This document shows positions 34,628 to 46,230 of a DNA stretch of 64,000 bases, one piece after another. The notes beneath the pieces are model-generated. The model saw only the letters and a list, made by a program, of their open reading frames with translations, had not been told where the DNA came from and searched no databases. The DNA is from Lysobacter daejeonensis GH1-9 (GTDB lineage: Bacteria; Pseudomonadota; Gammaproteobacteria; Xanthomonadales; Xanthomonadaceae), in NCBI RefSeq assembly GCF_000768355.1, contig NZ_AVPU01000007.1, positions 62,001 through 126,000 on the forward strand, given 5' to 3'. The position numbers were made by a program, and so were the translations under genes. Every line of letters begins with the position of its first letter. Position 1 is the first letter of the stretch.

Positions 34628-34993
34628 TCACTTGATCAGGAACTCGTCCAGGCTGCGGCCCGATGCGGTCAGGGTGGCCAGCCAGCGCGGCTGCTTGCCG
34701 CGACCGGTCCAGGTTTCGGTGGAATTGCCAGGGTTGCGGTATTTCGGTGCCACCTTGCTACCGGCGGTCGACTTGCGCGGAGCGGCCTTCCTGGGAGCGG
34801 CGGCGCGGGGTGCGCTGCTGCCGGTGCCGAACAGTTCGGCCACGGTGTAGCCTTCGGCCTTGATCAGTGCCATCACCTTCTTGCGAACGGCGACGAGGGG
34901 CTTGCGCTTGGCCAGCGTGGTCTTGCGCTTCTTGGCCTGGGTGATCAGGGCCTGCAGTTCCTTGGCGGACAAGGCGTCGAGATTGATCGACAT
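34628..34993 (-). CDS. H-NS family DNA-binding protein
   Basis: This 121-residue nucleoid protein starts MSINLDALSAKELQALITQA, a dimerising helical N-terminus. A basic Ala/Lys linker follows, then the H-NS C-terminal DNA-binding domain with PGNSTETWTGRGKQPRWL, which has the conserved TWTGRG loop. Such proteins bind AT-rich DNA and silence genes; xenogeneic silencing could act on the accessory O-antigen and SLH genes, but this is speculation. The ATG at 34993 follows GGAGG. The candidate promoter is at 35122-35149. Confidence 0.9.
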   Translation of the reverse strand: MSINLDALSAKELQALITQAKKRKTTLAKRKPLVAVRKKVMALIKAEGYTVAELFGTGSSAPRAAAPRKAAPRKSTAGSKVAPKYRNPGNSTETWTGRGKQPRWLATLTASGRSLDEFLIK

Positions 34994-35121
34994 GAAACCT
35001 CCGGTAATGGTCGGGATTATCTCGGCTATGGGGGCTAGATAATCGTGCCGCGGAATGCGGCGTACCGGGGCGATGGTAATGCGCCCAACCCGGGCGGTAA
35101 ATGTTACGGGTGATTGGCACG

Positions 35122-35149
35122 ATAATATCCTCGCGCTTGGTACTGCAAA
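35122..35149 (-). promoter_or_regulatory. Candidate promoter of the H-NS gene
   Basis: On the minus strand TTTGCA is followed after 16 bases by TATTAT, a good sigma-70-like -10 box in an otherwise GC-rich area. It would give a leader of about 120 bases before the ATG at 34993. Confidence 0.5.
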
Positions 35150-35234
35150 AGCATCGATGTCTTCGTAGAAGAGGGCGGTTCCGGTGGCCACGTTTCCCCA
35201 GGGTTTGGCCCGGTTCGGCTGACACGGGCGCAAA

Positions 35235-35266
35235 CGAAAGCCCGGTCTTTCGACCGGGCTTTCGTG
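35235..35266 (-). terminator. proS terminator hairpin
   Basis: A 14-bp perfect stem (ACGAAAGCCCGGTC / GACCGGGCTTTCGT) with a TTTC loop lies 37 bases after the proS stop. It is the strongest hairpin seen in the window. Confidence 0.85.
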
Positions 35267-35302
35267 TATGGAGGACATTCGCCGGTCGGCGAGGCGCGGT
35301 TA

Positions 35303-37018
35303 TCAGCCGGCCAGCCCCAGCTTGATGCGCAGACCCGCGCGATCGAGGTTCTCGGCCTCGCTGGCGCGACGGTGGCGGTATTCGAAGCTGCCCGCGGCCA
35401 CGACGCGCTCCGACACCACCACGCGATGCGGAACACCGATCAGTTCCATGTCCGCGAACATCGCGCCGGGGCGCAGGCCGCGGTCATCCAGCACCGTCTC
35501 GATGCCGGCGGCGTTGAGTTCGCGGTACAGCGCCTCGGCGGCCTCGGCCACGGCGGCGTCCTTCTTCGGGTTGATCACGCAGACCGCGGCCTGCCACGGC
35601 GCCATCGCCTCCGGCCAGCAGATGCCGTTGTCGTCGTGGTTCTGCTCGATGGCGGCGGCGACGATGCGCGAGACGCCGATACCGTAGCAGCCCATCAGCG
35701 GCACGGCGGCCTTGCCGGTCTCGTCGAGCACGGTGCACTTCATCGCCTCGGCGTACCTGCGACCCAGCTGGAACACGTGACCGACCTCGATGCCGCGGGC
35801 GATCCCCAGCGTGCCGTGGCCGTCCGGCGACGGGTCGCCTTCGACCACGTTGCGGATGTCGGCGACCTCGGGCTCCGGCAGGTCGCGGCCCCAGTTGACG
35901 CCGGCCAAGTGGAAGCCGTTCTCGTTGGCGCCGACCACGAAATCGGCCATCGCCGCCACGCTGCGGTCAGCGACCACGCGGATCGGGCGCACGGCGTTGA
36001 CCGGGCCGAGGAAGCCAGGCTGCGCGCCCAGGTGCTCCACGATCTCGGCCTCGGTGGCCAGGCGGTAGTCGCCAAGGCCGGCGAGCTTGGCCAGCTTGAT
36101 CTCGTTGACGACGTGGTCGCCGCGCACCAGCGCCAGCACGAACTGCGGGTTGCCTTCCGCGTCGGCACCCATGATCGCCACCGACTTGGCAGTGCGCTCC
36201 AGGCCGATGCCCAGCAGCGCGGCGACGTCCTCGCAGGTCTTCTGCGTCGGCGTGTCGACCTTGCGCATGGCCTCGCTGGCGGCCGGACGCGGACCCGGCG
36301 CCACGGCTTCAGCCAGTTCGACGTTGGCGGCATAGTCCGAGCCGGTGGAGAAGGCGATCGCATCCTCGCCGGAGTCGGCCAGCACGTGGAACTCATGCGA
36401 TGCATTGCCACCGATCGCGCCGGTGTCGGCGAACACGGCGCGGAACTTCAGCCCGAGGCGGGTGAAGACACGGCCGTAGGCGTCGTACATGTTCTGGTAC
36501 TCGCGCCCCAGGCACTCCTCGCTGATGTGGAACGAGTAGGCATCCTTCATCAGGAATTCCCGCGCGCGCATCACGCCGAAGCGCGGACGGATCTCGTCGC
36601 GGAACTTGGTCTGGATGTTGTAGAAGTTGACCGGGAGCTGCTTGTAGCTGGACAGCTCGCTGCGCGCGAAGTCGGTGATGACCTCCTCGGCGGTGGGGCC
36701 GTAGCAGTAGCCTGCTTCCTTGCGGTCCTTGATCTTCAGGAGCTGGCCGCCGAACTTCTCCCAGCGTCCCGTCTCCTCCCACAGCTCCTGCGGCTGGATG
36801 GTCGGCATCAGCAGCTCGATGGCGCCGGCGGCATCCATCTCCTCGCGCACCGCGCGCTCGACCTTGCGCAACACGCGCAGGCCCAGCGGCGACCAGGTGT
36901 ACAGGCCGGCGGCGAGCTTGCGGATCATGCCGGCCTTGAGCATCAGCTTGTGGCTGATGATCTCGGCGTCGGCCGGGGTTTCCTTGGTGGTATGGAGGTG
37001 GAACTGCGACAGGCGCAT
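35303..37018 (-). CDS. proS: Prolyl-tRNA synthetase
   Basis: ProS charges tRNA-Pro. The 571-residue length and the inserted YbaK-like editing domain at about 220-390 fit the bacterial form. Class II motifs are visible: [40 protein letters not shown] and the motif 3 part [18 protein letters not shown] start at the ATG at 37018 ([15 protein letters not shown]), the usual N-terminus. It is an essential cytoplasmic enzyme; the gene ends at the hairpin at 35235-35266. Confidence 0.97.
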   Translation of the reverse strand: MRLSQFHLHTTKETPADAEIISHKLMLKAGMIRKLAAGLYTWSPLGLRVLRKVERAVREEMDAAGAIELLMPTIQPQELWEETGRWEKFGGQLLKIKDRKEAGYCYGPTAEEVITDFARSELSSYKQLPVNFYNIQTKFRDEIRPRFGVMRAREFLMKDAYSFHISEECLGREYQNMYDAYGRVFTRLGLKFRAVFADTGAIGGNASHEFHVLADSGEDAIAFSTGSDYAANVELAEAVAPGPRPAASEAMRKVDTPTQKTCEDVAALLGIGLERTAKSVAIMGADAEGNPQFVLALVRGDHVVNEIKLAKLAGLGDYRLATEAEIVEHLGAQPGFLGPVNAVRPIRVVADRSVAAMADFVVGANENGFHLAGVNWGRDLPEPEVADIRNVVEGDPSPDGHGTLGIARGIEVGHVFQLGRRYAEAMKCTVLDETGKAAVPLMGCYGIGVSRIVAAAIEQNHDDNGICWPEAMAPWQAAVCVINPKKDAAVAEAAEALYRELNAAGIETVLDDRGLRPGAMFADMELIGVPHRVVVSERVVAAGSFEYRHRRASEAENLDRAGLRIKLGLAG

Positions 37019-37196
37019 CGATGGGGCTTCACGCGGAGGGAAGCGGCCATTTTGCCATGGGTACGCGATGGCCACCGCCGGGCGTTGGGCGGGCGGGCGT
37101 GCGGAGCACGCTACACGGGCTGCGGGGGCCGTCAGGAGTCGGGCGCAGTGCCGCTGCCGGCATCATCGATCCGACGATGGTCTCGACGCGTGGCCC

Positions 37197-37604
37197 TCAG
37201 CGGGCCGGCATGACGGGGCCGCCTTCGCAATAGGTCTTCACGGCCTCCTCGGCCCTGGCGGTGCGCTCGGCGCGCTCGGCCGGGGTCAGTTCGCGTTCGT
37301 GCTTGCCGTCGCGGTCTGCGTCCAGCCCCACCGGGCCGCTGCCCTTGAGGATGGTGAGGTTGCTGCGCGCGTTGCTGCAGTCGGCATTGACCACCGGCTT
37401 GGCCGGGGCGACGGGTGCGCGCGGGTCGAGGGTGCGGTCCGTGACTTTCTGGCCCGGCGGCGGGGAGTCGGCGTAATGGGTCACCCCATTGGCGTCCTTC
37501 CACTGGTAGACCTTGCTGGCGGCAGCCGGCAGCGCCACGGCCAGCAGCGCGGCGGCGGCCAGGCCGATGGGCAGGGCGGGGGCGCGGTGGGTGGGGCGGG
37601 GCAT
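37197..37604 (-). CDS. DUF4124-domain exported protein
   Basis: This 135-residue protein has a signal peptide (ALPIGLAAAALLAVALPAAA) followed by the DUF4124 motif KVYQWKDANGVTHYADSPPP, a short beta unit common in exported Xanthomonadaceae proteins. Its function is unknown. The C-terminal half is charged and has two Cys, likely a disulfide. I chose the ATG at 37604, because the in-frame sequence above it is not conserved-looking and would extend over the pssA promoter region. Confidence 0.75.
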   Translation of the reverse strand: MPRPTHRAPALPIGLAAAALLAVALPAAASKVYQWKDANGVTHYADSPPPGQKVTDRTLDPRAPVAPAKPVVNADCSNARSNLTILKGSGPVGLDADRDGKHERELTPAERAERTARAEEAVKTYCEGGPVMPAR

Positions 37605-37683
37605 GCGGGGCTCCGGTGGGGAGGGGACGTCGAGCTGATTGCAACACCGTGCCGGGGGGCAGGCAAGCGCTAAACTGCCGGAC

Positions 37684-38454
37684 ATGGATCGACCGCACAT
37701 GCCACGTCCCCGCCACCGGGGCATCTACCTGCTGCCCAACCTGTTCACCACCGGCGGCATGTTCGCGGGCTTCTACGCGATCATCGCCGCAACACAGGGG
37801 CATTTCGCCGATGCCTGCATCGCGGTGTTCATCGCCGCGGTGCTGGACGGGGTGGACGGCCGCGTGGCGCGCCTCACCAACACCCAGAGCGAGTTCGGCG
37901 TGCAGTACGACTCGCTGGCCGACCTGATCAGTTTCGGCCTGGCGCCGTCGATGGTGATGTACCACTGGGCGCTGGCGTCGATGAAGCTGGATGGCGTGAC
38001 GCCGGGAAAGATCGGTTGGATCGCCGCCTTCCTTTATGCGGCCTGTGCGGCACTGCGGCTGGCCCGCTTCAATTCGCAGGTGGGGCAGGTGGACAAGCGC
38101 TGGTTCATCGGTTTGGCCAGCCCTGCCGCCGCCGGGCTGGTGGTGAGCTTCGTGTGGACCTTCGATGCGTTCGGCTTCACGGGTACCGAACTGCGCTATG
38201 CCGCACTGGCGCTGACGGTAATTGCAGCCCTGCTGATGGTCAGCCGGATGCGCTACTACAGCTTCAAGGGAGCCGGCCCGCGCCATGACCGCGTGCCATT
38301 CCTGGTGCCGGTGGTGGTCGTTGCGGTGCTGGTGGCCATCGCCATCGATCCGCCGACCGTGTTGCTGGCGATCTGCGCGGTGTATGCGCTGTTCGGCCCG
38401 GTGTATGCGATGTGGCGCCGCCTGCGCCGTCGTCCCGAGGAAGTGACGACGTGA
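37684..38454 (+). CDS. pssA: CDP-diacylglycerol-serine O-phosphatidyltransferase
   Basis: PssA makes phosphatidylserine, the precursor of phosphatidylethanolamine, at the inner membrane. The 256-residue protein has the CDP-alcohol phosphatidyltransferase motif DGVDGRVARLTNTQSEFG continuing into QYDSLAD, and about seven membrane helices. It is the integral-membrane type, not the E. coli PLD-like enzyme. The ATG at 37684 follows a -10-like TAAACT by only seven bases and lacks a good Shine-Dalgarno sequence, so a leaderless transcript is possible. The next gene overlaps it by GTGA. Confidence 0.93.
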   Translation: MDRPHMPRPRHRGIYLLPNLFTTGGMFAGFYAIIAATQGHFADACIAVFIAAVLDGVDGRVARLTNTQSEFGVQYDSLADLISFGLAPSMVMYHWALASMKLDGVTPGKIGWIAAFLYAACAALRLARFNSQVGQVDKRWFIGLASPAAAGLVVSFVWTFDAFGFTGTELRYAALALTVIAALLMVSRMRYYSFKGAGPRHDRVPFLVPVVVVAVLVAIAIDPPTVLLAICAVYALFGPVYAMWRRLRRRPEEVTT

Positions 38455-38948
38455 CACCGTTGTGGTCAGCCGAGCAACAGGCCTGGTTGAAGGCCTTGGG
38501 GCACCGGGTCTTCGTGTTGGCCGGCGATGAGCCGGGGGTCGATGCGCCCCTCGGGGACCCGCTTGGCAACGCCCGGTCCGCGGCCCTGCCATCGCGTGAC
38601 GAGGGGCACCAGGGCGTCCGTGAGCGAGGGTTTGCTGCGGCAGCCCCTGCGGCCGACAGGGCGCGTCCACGTCCGCCGATGCCGCCTGCCGGGGTTGAGG
38701 CGAATTCGCGCCCCGAAGCTCCTGTGAACGTTGCGACGCCCAGCCCGCCGCGTACCGCGCCATCCCGTGCTCCCGACGATGCGCTCGAACGCGCGCTGCT
38801 GCGCGCCACCGGCCAACGCACCCGTTCGGAGGCCCGTGCCGTGCTTGAGCGCTTGGGCATGGACCTGCAGGCGCTGCGCGGCAACCCAGCCGCGAAGCGC
38901 GCGTTGTGGCTGAAACTGCGGCCGTTGCGGCCGAGGTTCCGCCCGTGA
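38451..38948 (+). CDS. Unidentified protein in the holD position
   Basis: This 165-residue protein is rich in Ala, Pro and Arg. Only the N-terminus (TPLWSAEQQAWLKALGHRVF) and the C-terminal helix (LERALLRATGQRTRSEARAV) look ordered; the middle, about residues 35-110, is low complexity. In E. coli, holD (DNA polymerase III psi) lies directly before rimI, as this gene does, and the N-terminal WLKALGHRVFVLAGD could be a psi-like start. Sequence support is weak, so I leave it unnamed. It overlaps both pssA and rimI by four bases (GTGA), which implies coupled translation. Confidence 0.6.
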   Translation: MTPLWSAEQQAWLKALGHRVFVLAGDEPGVDAPLGDPLGNARSAALPSRDEGHQGVRERGFAAAAPAADRARPRPPMPPAGVEANSRPEAPVNVATPSPPRTAPSRAPDDALERALLRATGQRTRSEARAVLERLGMDLQALRGNPAAKRALWLKLRPLRPRFRP

Positions 38949-39433
38949 GCGCGCTTCCGCGCGATACGGCGCCTGCGCCCGCCAGCCTGCGCCCCATGCG
39001 CGAAGACGACCTCGTCGCCGTGCACGCCGTGGAAGAGCGCGCGTACGAGTTCCCGTGGACGCCGGGCATCTTCCGCGACTGCCTGCGCTCGGATTACCCG
39101 GCGTGGGTGCTGGAGGAGGCCGGCGTGATCGTCGGTTACGTGCTGATGAGCGTGGCCGCTGGCGAGGCGCACATCCTCAACGTGTGCGTGGCGCCCGAGC
39201 ACCAGGGGCACGGACTGGGGCGCAAGCTGGTGCGCGCGATCATGCACGTCGCGCGCGGGCGCGGAGCGGAGCGCGTGTTCCTTGAAGTCAGGCCGTCGAA
39301 CGTCGGCGCCATTGCGCTGTATCACGACGAAGGCTTCAACGAGATCGGGCGGCGGCCGCGCTACTATCCCGCCAAGGACGGGCGTGAGGACGCCATCGTC
39401 ATGGCAATGGAGATTTTCAGGGAGGAAGGCTGA
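38945..39433 (+). CDS. rimI: Ribosomal protein S18-alanine N-acetyltransferase
   Basis: RimI acetylates the N-terminus of ribosomal protein S18. The 162-residue GNAT protein has LRPMREDDLVAVHAVEERAY at the start, HILNVCVAPEHQGHGLGRKL with the acetyl-CoA pyrophosphate loop (QGHGLG) and VFLEVRPSNVGAIALYHDEG, the family signature. The GTG at 38945 overlaps the previous stop. The next gene begins on its stop codon (TGATG). Confidence 0.93.
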   Translation: MSALPRDTAPAPASLRPMREDDLVAVHAVEERAYEFPWTPGIFRDCLRSDYPAWVLEEAGVIVGYVLMSVAAGEAHILNVCVAPEHQGHGLGRKLVRAIMHVARGRGAERVFLEVRPSNVGAIALYHDEGFNEIGRRPRYYPAKDGREDAIVMAMEIFREEG

Positions 39434-39885
39434 TGTTCGTGCGAAAGGCGTTGGTGTTGTGCCTGTTCATGGCGGCGACACGCGGATACGCAGGTGAAGC
39501 CGCATCGTCGGAGCCGGCCGCGGTATTGGACGCGGTTCCCGGGTGTGTCGAGGCTAAGATGGGGCGGGTGTCGGTCTCGATCGGGTCGAAGGACACGCGA
39601 GCCGCGCGTGGCGTCAGCTATCAGCAGGCGTTCGGCAAGCTCGCCCATGCGGCAGCGGAACGTGGCGGCAATGCGGTGGTACTCCGCCAAAACGAGGCGG
39701 CCTATGTCACGCGTTCCAAGAGCATCGATCCCCGGCCGGGCTACATCGCGCTGGAAGGGCTGGTGATTCGCCTGCCCACCGATGCGACGGCCTGCACGTG
39801 GACGCCCATTGATGTGGATGCCTTCGCCGAACGGGCGGCCAGCGCCCAGCGCGAAGACATCACCACCGAGAACAAGAGTTTCTGA
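39433..39885 (+). CDS. Exported protein of unknown function
   Basis: This 150-residue protein begins with a signal peptide (MFVRKALVLCLFMAATRGYA). The mature part has two Cys and a stretch QAFGKLAHAAAERGGNAVVL that resembles the small outer-membrane or periplasmic RcsF/DUF4156 type, where a chain of A..L..A...GGNAV follows a short beta strand. That similarity is weak. Its start overlaps the rimI stop, and it ends at a bidirectional hairpin. Function unknown. Confidence 0.7.
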   Translation: MFVRKALVLCLFMAATRGYAGEAASSEPAAVLDAVPGCVEAKMGRVSVSIGSKDTRAARGVSYQQAFGKLAHAAAERGGNAVVLRQNEAAYVTRSKSIDPRPGYIALEGLVIRLPTDATACTWTPIDVDAFAERAASAQREDITTENKSF

Positions 39886-39891
39886 AGCATC

Positions 39892-39918
39892 GCGGCGGGT
39901 TTCCCTGAAACCCGCCGC
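39892..39918. terminator. Bidirectional terminator hairpin
   Basis: GCGGCGGGTTT pairs with AAACCCGCCGC (11 bp, 5-base loop) between the exported-protein gene and valS, which converge. Confidence 0.75.
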
Positions 39919-39925
39919 CTCTGCG

Positions 39926-42841
39926 TCAGCCCAGCTTGGCGCGCTGCGCCGCCAGCGCATCGCGCTGCACGTTCCAGTCGAGCAGGCGCTTGCGCTCCTG
40001 CTCGACCACGGCGGCGGGGGCATTGGCGACAAAGGTCTCGCTGGCCAGCTTGTTCTGGCACTTGGCGATTTCGCCTTCCACGCGCTTGAGTTCCTTGTCC
40101 AGCCGGGTGCGTTCGGCTCCGAGGTCGACGAGGCCTTCCAGCGGTACCAGCAGCTTCAGTTCGCCGACCACGGCGGCAGCGGCGGCGGGCGCCTGATCGG
40201 CGCTGGCCAGCCATTCGATGCGCTCCAGGCGAGTCAGGAAGCGGAGCTGCGAGTCGAAGCGCGCCGCGCGCGCACGGTCCGCCTCCACGCCATCGGCCAG
40301 CAGCAGCGCCACGGTCTTGCCCGGCGCCACGTTGAGCTCGCTGCGCACCTTGCGCAGCGCCGAGACCATCGCCTTCAGCCACTCCACGTCGGCTTCGGCC
40401 GCGGCGAAGTCGCCCGCGGCGTCGCCGGCCTGCGGGTAGGGCTGGCGCATGACCGTGCCGGACAGGCCCAGCTTGGGCGCCACGGCGAGCCAGAGTTCTT
40501 CGGTCACGAACGGCACCAGCGGATGCAGCAGGCACAGCAGGCGCTCGAGCACGTACAGCAGGGTGTGGCGGGTGCTCTCGGCCGCGGCGGCGTCATCGCC
40601 ATTGAGCGCCGGCTTGGCCAGCTCCACGAACCAGTCGCAGAACTGGTTCCAGGCAAATTCGTACAGCGCCTGCGACAGCAGGTCGAAGCGGTAATCGGCG
40701 AAGTGCTGCGCGGCCTCGGCGGCGGTGCGCTCCAACTGCGCCAGGATCCAGCGCTCCGCGTCGGTCACCGGCTGCGGCACCGCTGGCGCCTGTCCGGCCG
40801 GCAGCGCTTCGCGCGCGGCAAAGCCTTCGGTGTTCATCAGCACGAAGCGCGCGGCGTTCCACAGCTTGTTGCAGAAGTTCTTGTAGCCTTCGGCGCGGTT
40901 GAGGTCGAACTTGATGTCGCGGCCGTGGCCCGCCAGCGCGGCCATGGTGAAACGCAGCGCATCGGCGCCGAACGCCGGGATGCCGTCGGGGAACTCCTTG
41001 CGCGTGGCCTTCTCGATCTTCTCGGCCATCTTCGGCTGCATCAGGCCGGTGGTGCGCTTGGCGACCAGCGCGTCCAGGGTGATGCCGTCGATGATGTCCA
41101 GCGGGTCGAGGATGTTGCCCTTGGACTTGGACATCTTCTGTCCGTCCTTGTCGCGCACCAGGCCGGTCACGTAAACGTCGTGGAACGGCACTTCGCCGGT
41201 GAAGTGGTCGGTCATCATGATCATCCGGGCGACCCAGAAGAAGATGATGTCGAAACCGGTGACCAGCACCGACGACGGCACGTAACGCTCGTAGCCGCGC
41301 TTGGCCATCGCGTCGGCGTCCGGCCAGCCCATCGTGCTGAACGGCCACAACGCGGAGGAGAACCAAGTCTCCAGCACGTCGTTGTCCTGCGTCAGTGCGA
41401 CGTCCGGACCGAGGTTGTTGAGCGTGCGCACCTCGGTTTCGCTGCGGCCGACGTAGGCCTTGCCCTGCCCGTCGTACCACGCCGGGATGCGGTGGCCCCA
41501 CCACAGCTGGCGGCTGATGCACCAGTCCTGGATGTTCTCCATCCAGTGGCGGTAGGTGTTGATCCAGTTGCCGGGCACGAACTTGACCTTGCCGCTCTCC
41601 GCGAGCGCCAGGCCGCGCGCGCCGAGCCGGTCCATCTTCACGAACCACTGGTCGGTCAGGTACGGCTCGATCACCTGGCCGGTGCGGTCGCCGCGCGGCA
41701 CCTGCAGCTTGTGCGGCTTGGTCTCGACCAGGCGGCCAGCGGCTTCCAGGTCGGCGAGCACGGCCTTGCGCGCGTCGTAGCGGTCCAGGCCATGGTAGGC
41801 GGACGGCACGTTGAGCAGCGCGTTGGCGTCGGGAATGCCGGCGTCATGCGTCGCCACGTCCGCGGTCTCGCCGTGAGCCGGGCTGCCATGCGAATGTCCG
41901 ACCACCTTCGCATCCGGCGTGAAGATGTTGATCAGCCCGCGGTTGGGTAGCGCATCGAACACGCCGGTGCCGACGTGGCGGTTCCACACCTGGTAATCGT
42001 TGAAATCGTGCGCCGGGGTCACCTTGACCACGCCGGTGCCGAATTCACGGTCCACGTAGTCGTCGGCAATGACCGGGATCTCGCGGCCGGTCAGCGGCAG
42101 CGTGACCGAGCGGCCGATCAGGTGCGCGTAGCGCTCGTCCTCCGGATGCACCATCACCGCGGCGTCACCGAGCATGGTCTCCGGACGCGTGGTGGCCACC
42201 ACCAGCGTGCCGCTGCCGTCGGTGAGCGGGTACTCGATCGACCACAGGTGGCCGTCTTCTTCCTCGTTGACCACTTCCAGGTCGGAGATCGCGGTCTTCA
42301 GCACCGGGTCCCAGTTGACCAGGCGCTGGCCGCGATAGATCAGGCCGTCTTCGTGCAGCTTCACGAAGGCTTCGGCCACCGCCTCGGCGGCCATCGGGTC
42401 CATGGTGAACACGCGGCGCGACCAGTCACCGGAGGTGCCGATGCGGCGCATCTGCCGCTCGATGGTGTCACCGGACTGCTGCTTCCACTCCCACACCTTG
42501 GCGATGAAGCCTTCGCGGCCCAGCGAGTCGCGGGTCTCGCCCTTGCCTTCGGTCGCGAGGTTGCGCGACACCACCATCTCGGTGGCGATGCCGGCGTGGT
42601 CGGTGCCCATCTGCCACAGCGTGTCGTAGCCCCGCATGCGGTGGTAACGCACCAGCGCGTCCTGCAGCGTGTGCTGGAACGCGTGGCCCATGTGCAGGGT
42701 GCCGGTCACGTTCGGCGGCGGCAGCAGGATGGTGTAGGGCTCGCCCTTGCCGCTGGGCTTGAACGCGCCGCTGCTCTCCCACTGCTGGTACAGGCGGGAT
42801 TCGAATTGGGTCGGATCGTAGCTGGAGGAGAGCGAGGTCAT
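39926..42841 (-). CDS. valS: Valyl-tRNA synthetase
   Basis: ValS charges tRNA-Val and edits mischarged Thr. The 971-residue protein shows the class I HIGH motif in [18 protein letters not shown] and KMSKSKGN, plus the C-terminal coiled-coil arm ([19 protein letters not shown]). The ATG at 42841 gives [14 protein letters not shown], the standard start; the in-frame sequence above it is not family-like. The gene lies 133 bases after holC on the same strand with a long hairpin between them. holC-valS adjacency is conserved in gammaproteobacteria. Confidence 0.98.
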   Translation of the reverse strand: MTSLSSSYDPTQFESRLYQQWESSGAFKPSGKGEPYTILLPPPNVTGTLHMGHAFQHTLQDALVRYHRMRGYDTLWQMGTDHAGIATEMVVSRNLATEGKGETRDSLGREGFIAKVWEWKQQSGDTIERQMRRIGTSGDWSRRVFTMDPMAAEAVAEAFVKLHEDGLIYRGQRLVNWDPVLKTAISDLEVVNEEEDGHLWSIEYPLTDGSGTLVVATTRPETMLGDAAVMVHPEDERYAHLIGRSVTLPLTGREIPVIADDYVDREFGTGVVKVTPAHDFNDYQVWNRHVGTGVFDALPNRGLINIFTPDAKVVGHSHGSPAHGETADVATHDAGIPDANALLNVPSAYHGLDRYDARKAVLADLEAAGRLVETKPHKLQVPRGDRTGQVIEPYLTDQWFVKMDRLGARGLALAESGKVKFVPGNWINTYRHWMENIQDWCISRQLWWGHRIPAWYDGQGKAYVGRSETEVRTLNNLGPDVALTQDNDVLETWFSSALWPFSTMGWPDADAMAKRGYERYVPSSVLVTGFDIIFFWVARMIMMTDHFTGEVPFHDVYVTGLVRDKDGQKMSKSKGNILDPLDIIDGITLDALVAKRTTGLMQPKMAEKIEKATRKEFPDGIPAFGADALRFTMAALAGHGRDIKFDLNRAEGYKNFCNKLWNAARFVLMNTEGFAAREALPAGQAPAVPQPVTDAERWILAQLERTAAEAAQHFADYRFDLLSQALYEFAWNQFCDWFVELAKPALNGDDAAAAESTRHTLLYVLERLLCLLHPLVPFVTEELWLAVAPKLGLSGTVMRQPYPQAGDAAGDFAAAEADVEWLKAMVSALRKVRSELNVAPGKTVALLLADGVEADRARAARFDSQLRFLTRLERIEWLASADQAPAAAAAVVGELKLLVPLEGLVDLGAERTRLDKELKRVEGEIAKCQNKLASETFVANAPAAVVEQERKRLLDWNVQRDALAAQRAKLG

Positions 42842-42934
42842 GGGGCAGTCGCGGTAAGAGGTGGGGTGGCGCACACGACGGCGTGCGTCGCGGTGGTGCA
42901 GGGCCGACACGCAGCGAAGTGCGGGAGGGCCGGT

Positions 42935-42969
42935 GGTCTTCGCGGCATGCGCATGCCGCAGCGAAGACC
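42935..42969 (-). terminator. Long imperfect hairpin between holC and valS
   Basis: GGTCTTCGC plus GGCATGC pair with GCATGCC plus GCGAAGACC, interrupted by a 3-base bulge, 6 bases after the holC stop. No T run follows, so it could terminate or attenuate holC transcription before valS. Confidence 0.5.
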
Positions 42970-42974
42970 GGGAA

Positions 42975-43418
42975 CTACATGTCGTACTTCTTCAACTCCA
43001 GGCCGCGCGCCTGGTACTGCCGCCAACGCTCACGCAGCGGGCCGCGCGCGGATTCGTCGGCCGGCACCACTTCCAGCACCCGCTCGAAGCTGCCTTCGAC
43101 CGGGTTGTCGCGCAGGTTGATCACCAGCGGGCGAACCGGGGTGTCGATCGACGGCGGCGCGATCAGCACCGGCGCCAGGTGGTCGCCGTCCTCCTCGTCC
43201 CCCTCGTCGGCCATGCCGGCGATCTGGTGTGGCACGAAGGCGTCCTCGTCGAACGACCACAGCAGGTCGTCCAATTGTTCGGCCTGGGTGGCATCGCGGG
43301 TCAGCACCAGCGTCCACAGGCCGGCGTCATGCGCCTTCTGCGCCAGCTTGCACACCAGCAGCAGCGGCTCCTCGCGGAACCGCGGCTTCTGGATCAGGTA
43401 GAACTCGGCGCTGGCCAT
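42975..43418 (-). CDS. holC: DNA polymerase III chi subunit
   Basis: HolC (147 residues) is the clamp-loader accessory subunit that contacts single-strand binding protein. The N-terminus [20 protein letters not shown] and the [33 protein letters not shown] pattern are typical. Position pepA-holC-valS on one strand matches other gammaproteobacteria. Its psi partner, HolD, might be the product of 38451-38948. Confidence 0.93.
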   Translation of the reverse strand: MASAEFYLIQKPRFREEPLLLVCKLAQKAHDAGLWTLVLTRDATQAEQLDDLLWSFDEDAFVPHQIAGMADEGDEEDGDHLAPVLIAPPSIDTPVRPLVINLRDNPVEGSFERVLEVVPADESARGPLRERWRQYQARGLELKKYDM

Positions 43419-43461
43419 GCGGGCGCGGGTCCGTCAGTCGGTAGCGTGGGTCACGGCGCGA

Positions 43462-44940
<1,479 letters not shown>

Positions 44941-44994
44941 GCGGCAGTTTCCAGAGAATGCAGAGGCCATGCGGCCGTTTCATGCGCCATTCCG

Positions 44995-45000
44995 TACAAT
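44995..45000 (+). promoter_or_regulatory. Candidate -10 box for lptFG
   Basis: TACAAT lies in the pepA-lptF divergent gap of 210 bases, 150 bases before lptF. No convincing -35 element is visible. The same hexamer occurs upstream of rmlB and purL. Confidence 0.35.
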
Positions 45001-45150
45001 CCGGCGGCGCCAACGGTCGTTTCAGGCCAGAATGCGCGGCGGGCGGGGCCCTTGGCGGGCCCGGCATCGCCGGACGAACCCCCAAGTCTAAAGCACCGTG
45101 CCGGATTCCCGAAAAAAGGGTCCGGGGCGCCGCCAACCCACCGAGGCCCG

Positions 45151-46230
45151 ATGCCCAAGCTAGACCGCTACCTGTTCAGCGAACTCGCCCAGTCCACCTT
45201 CGCGGTGCTGGTGGTGCTGCTCATCGTCAGCATGGGCGCGGTGCTGGCCGACGTGCTGCGCGACATCACCAGTGGCCGGGTGCCTGCGGCGCTGCTGCTG
45301 GCGCAGATCGGGCTGCAGTTCCTGAACTACCTGCCGATCATCCTGCCGCTGGCCCTGCTGCTGGGGTTGATGCTGGGCGTGGGGCGGCTGTATCGCGACT
45401 CGGAAATGCCGGTCATCACCGCCGCTGGTGTCGGCCCCGGCCGCCTGCTTCGGCCGGTGATGATGCTGGTGGTCCCGGTGGTGACCTTCATCGCCCTGTG
45501 CTCGCTGTGGTTGGGCCCGTTGGCCCACCGCACCTCAAAGCAGATGATCAGCGATGCCAACCGCAACCTGTTGATCGCAGGCCTGGAGCCTGGCCGCTTC
45601 ACTGAATTGCCCGGCGGCGGCGTGGTGTACGTGGGCAGCATGTCCGGCGATGGCACCCAGTTCCAGCGCATCTTCATCCACCGCCAGAACGACGAGCGGA
45701 TGGACATCACCACCTCCAACACCGGCCGCCTGACCGTGCACCCTGACGGGGAGCGTTTCATTACCCTGGAAAAAGGCTTCCAGGTCGAAGGCCCGCGGCA
45801 TGACGGCTTGGGTTACCGATTGCTGCGCTACGCCAGTAATGACGTGCGCCTGCCACCGGGACAGGGGAAGTTCGATCCCAAGGATCCGGAAGTGATGTCG
45901 ACGCCGGCGCTGCTGGCCGATGATCGCCGCGAGGCCAATGCGCAGGTGCACGCGCGCCTGGCGCCACCGCTGCTGGCGCTGGCGTTTGCCCTGCTGGCCG
46001 TGCCGCTGTCGCGCACTTCGCCGCGGCAGGCGCGTTATGGGCACCTGTTGATGGGGTTCCTCGGCTTCGTGGTGGCCACCAGCCTGATGTTGATGGCGCG
46101 CGGCTGGCTGGAGGACGGCAAGCTGCCGCCCGCGGCCGGGATGTGGTGGCTGGTGCTGCCCCTGCTGGTGCTGGGCATCTGGATGTACGTGCGTGATGGC
46201 CACCCACGTGGCTTGTGGGGGCGTCGCTGA
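45151..46230 (+). CDS. lptF: LPS export permease LptF
   Basis: LptF (359 residues) is one of two inner-membrane permeases of the LptB2FG complex that extracts LPS and pushes it across the periplasm. It has the usual layout: two to three N-terminal helices, a periplasmic beta-jellyroll at about 125-255 and three C-terminal helices with PPLLALAFALLAVPLSR. The ATG at 45151 (MPKLDRYLFSEL) is the family start. lptG overlaps its stop (TGATG). The LPS made with the O-antigen genes here would use this exporter. Confidence 0.95.
   Translation: MPKLDRYLFSELAQSTFAVLVVLLIVSMGAVLADVLRDITSGRVPAALLLAQIGLQFLNYLPIILPLALLLGLMLGVGRLYRDSEMPVITAAGVGPGRLLRPVMMLVVPVVTFIALCSLWLGPLAHRTSKQMISDANRNLLIAGLEPGRFTELPGGGVVYVGSMSGDGTQFQRIFIHRQNDERMDITTSNTGRLTVHPDGERFITLEKGFQVEGPRHDGLGYRLLRYASNDVRLPPGQGKFDPKDPEVMSTPALLADDRREANAQVHARLAPPLLALAFALLAVPLSRTSPRQARYGHLLMGFLGFVVATSLMLMARGWLEDGKLPPAAGMWWLVLPLLVLGIWMYVRDGHPRGLWGRR

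Larger units (their letters stand above)
34994..35302. other. Gap between H-NS gene and proS
   Basis: About 310 bases contain the H-NS promoter candidate and the proS terminator hairpin. No gene is seen. The H-NS leader of about 120 bases has no recognisable riboswitch. Confidence 0.5.

Noticed and set aside
35264-37213. A 649-codon plus-strand frame opposite proS
   Set aside because: It mirrors proS, is rich in His, Arg and Ala and has no known domain. proS is certain on the other strand.
39782-41950. A 722-codon plus-strand frame opposite valS
   Set aside because: A shadow of valS codon structure without start context or family signature.
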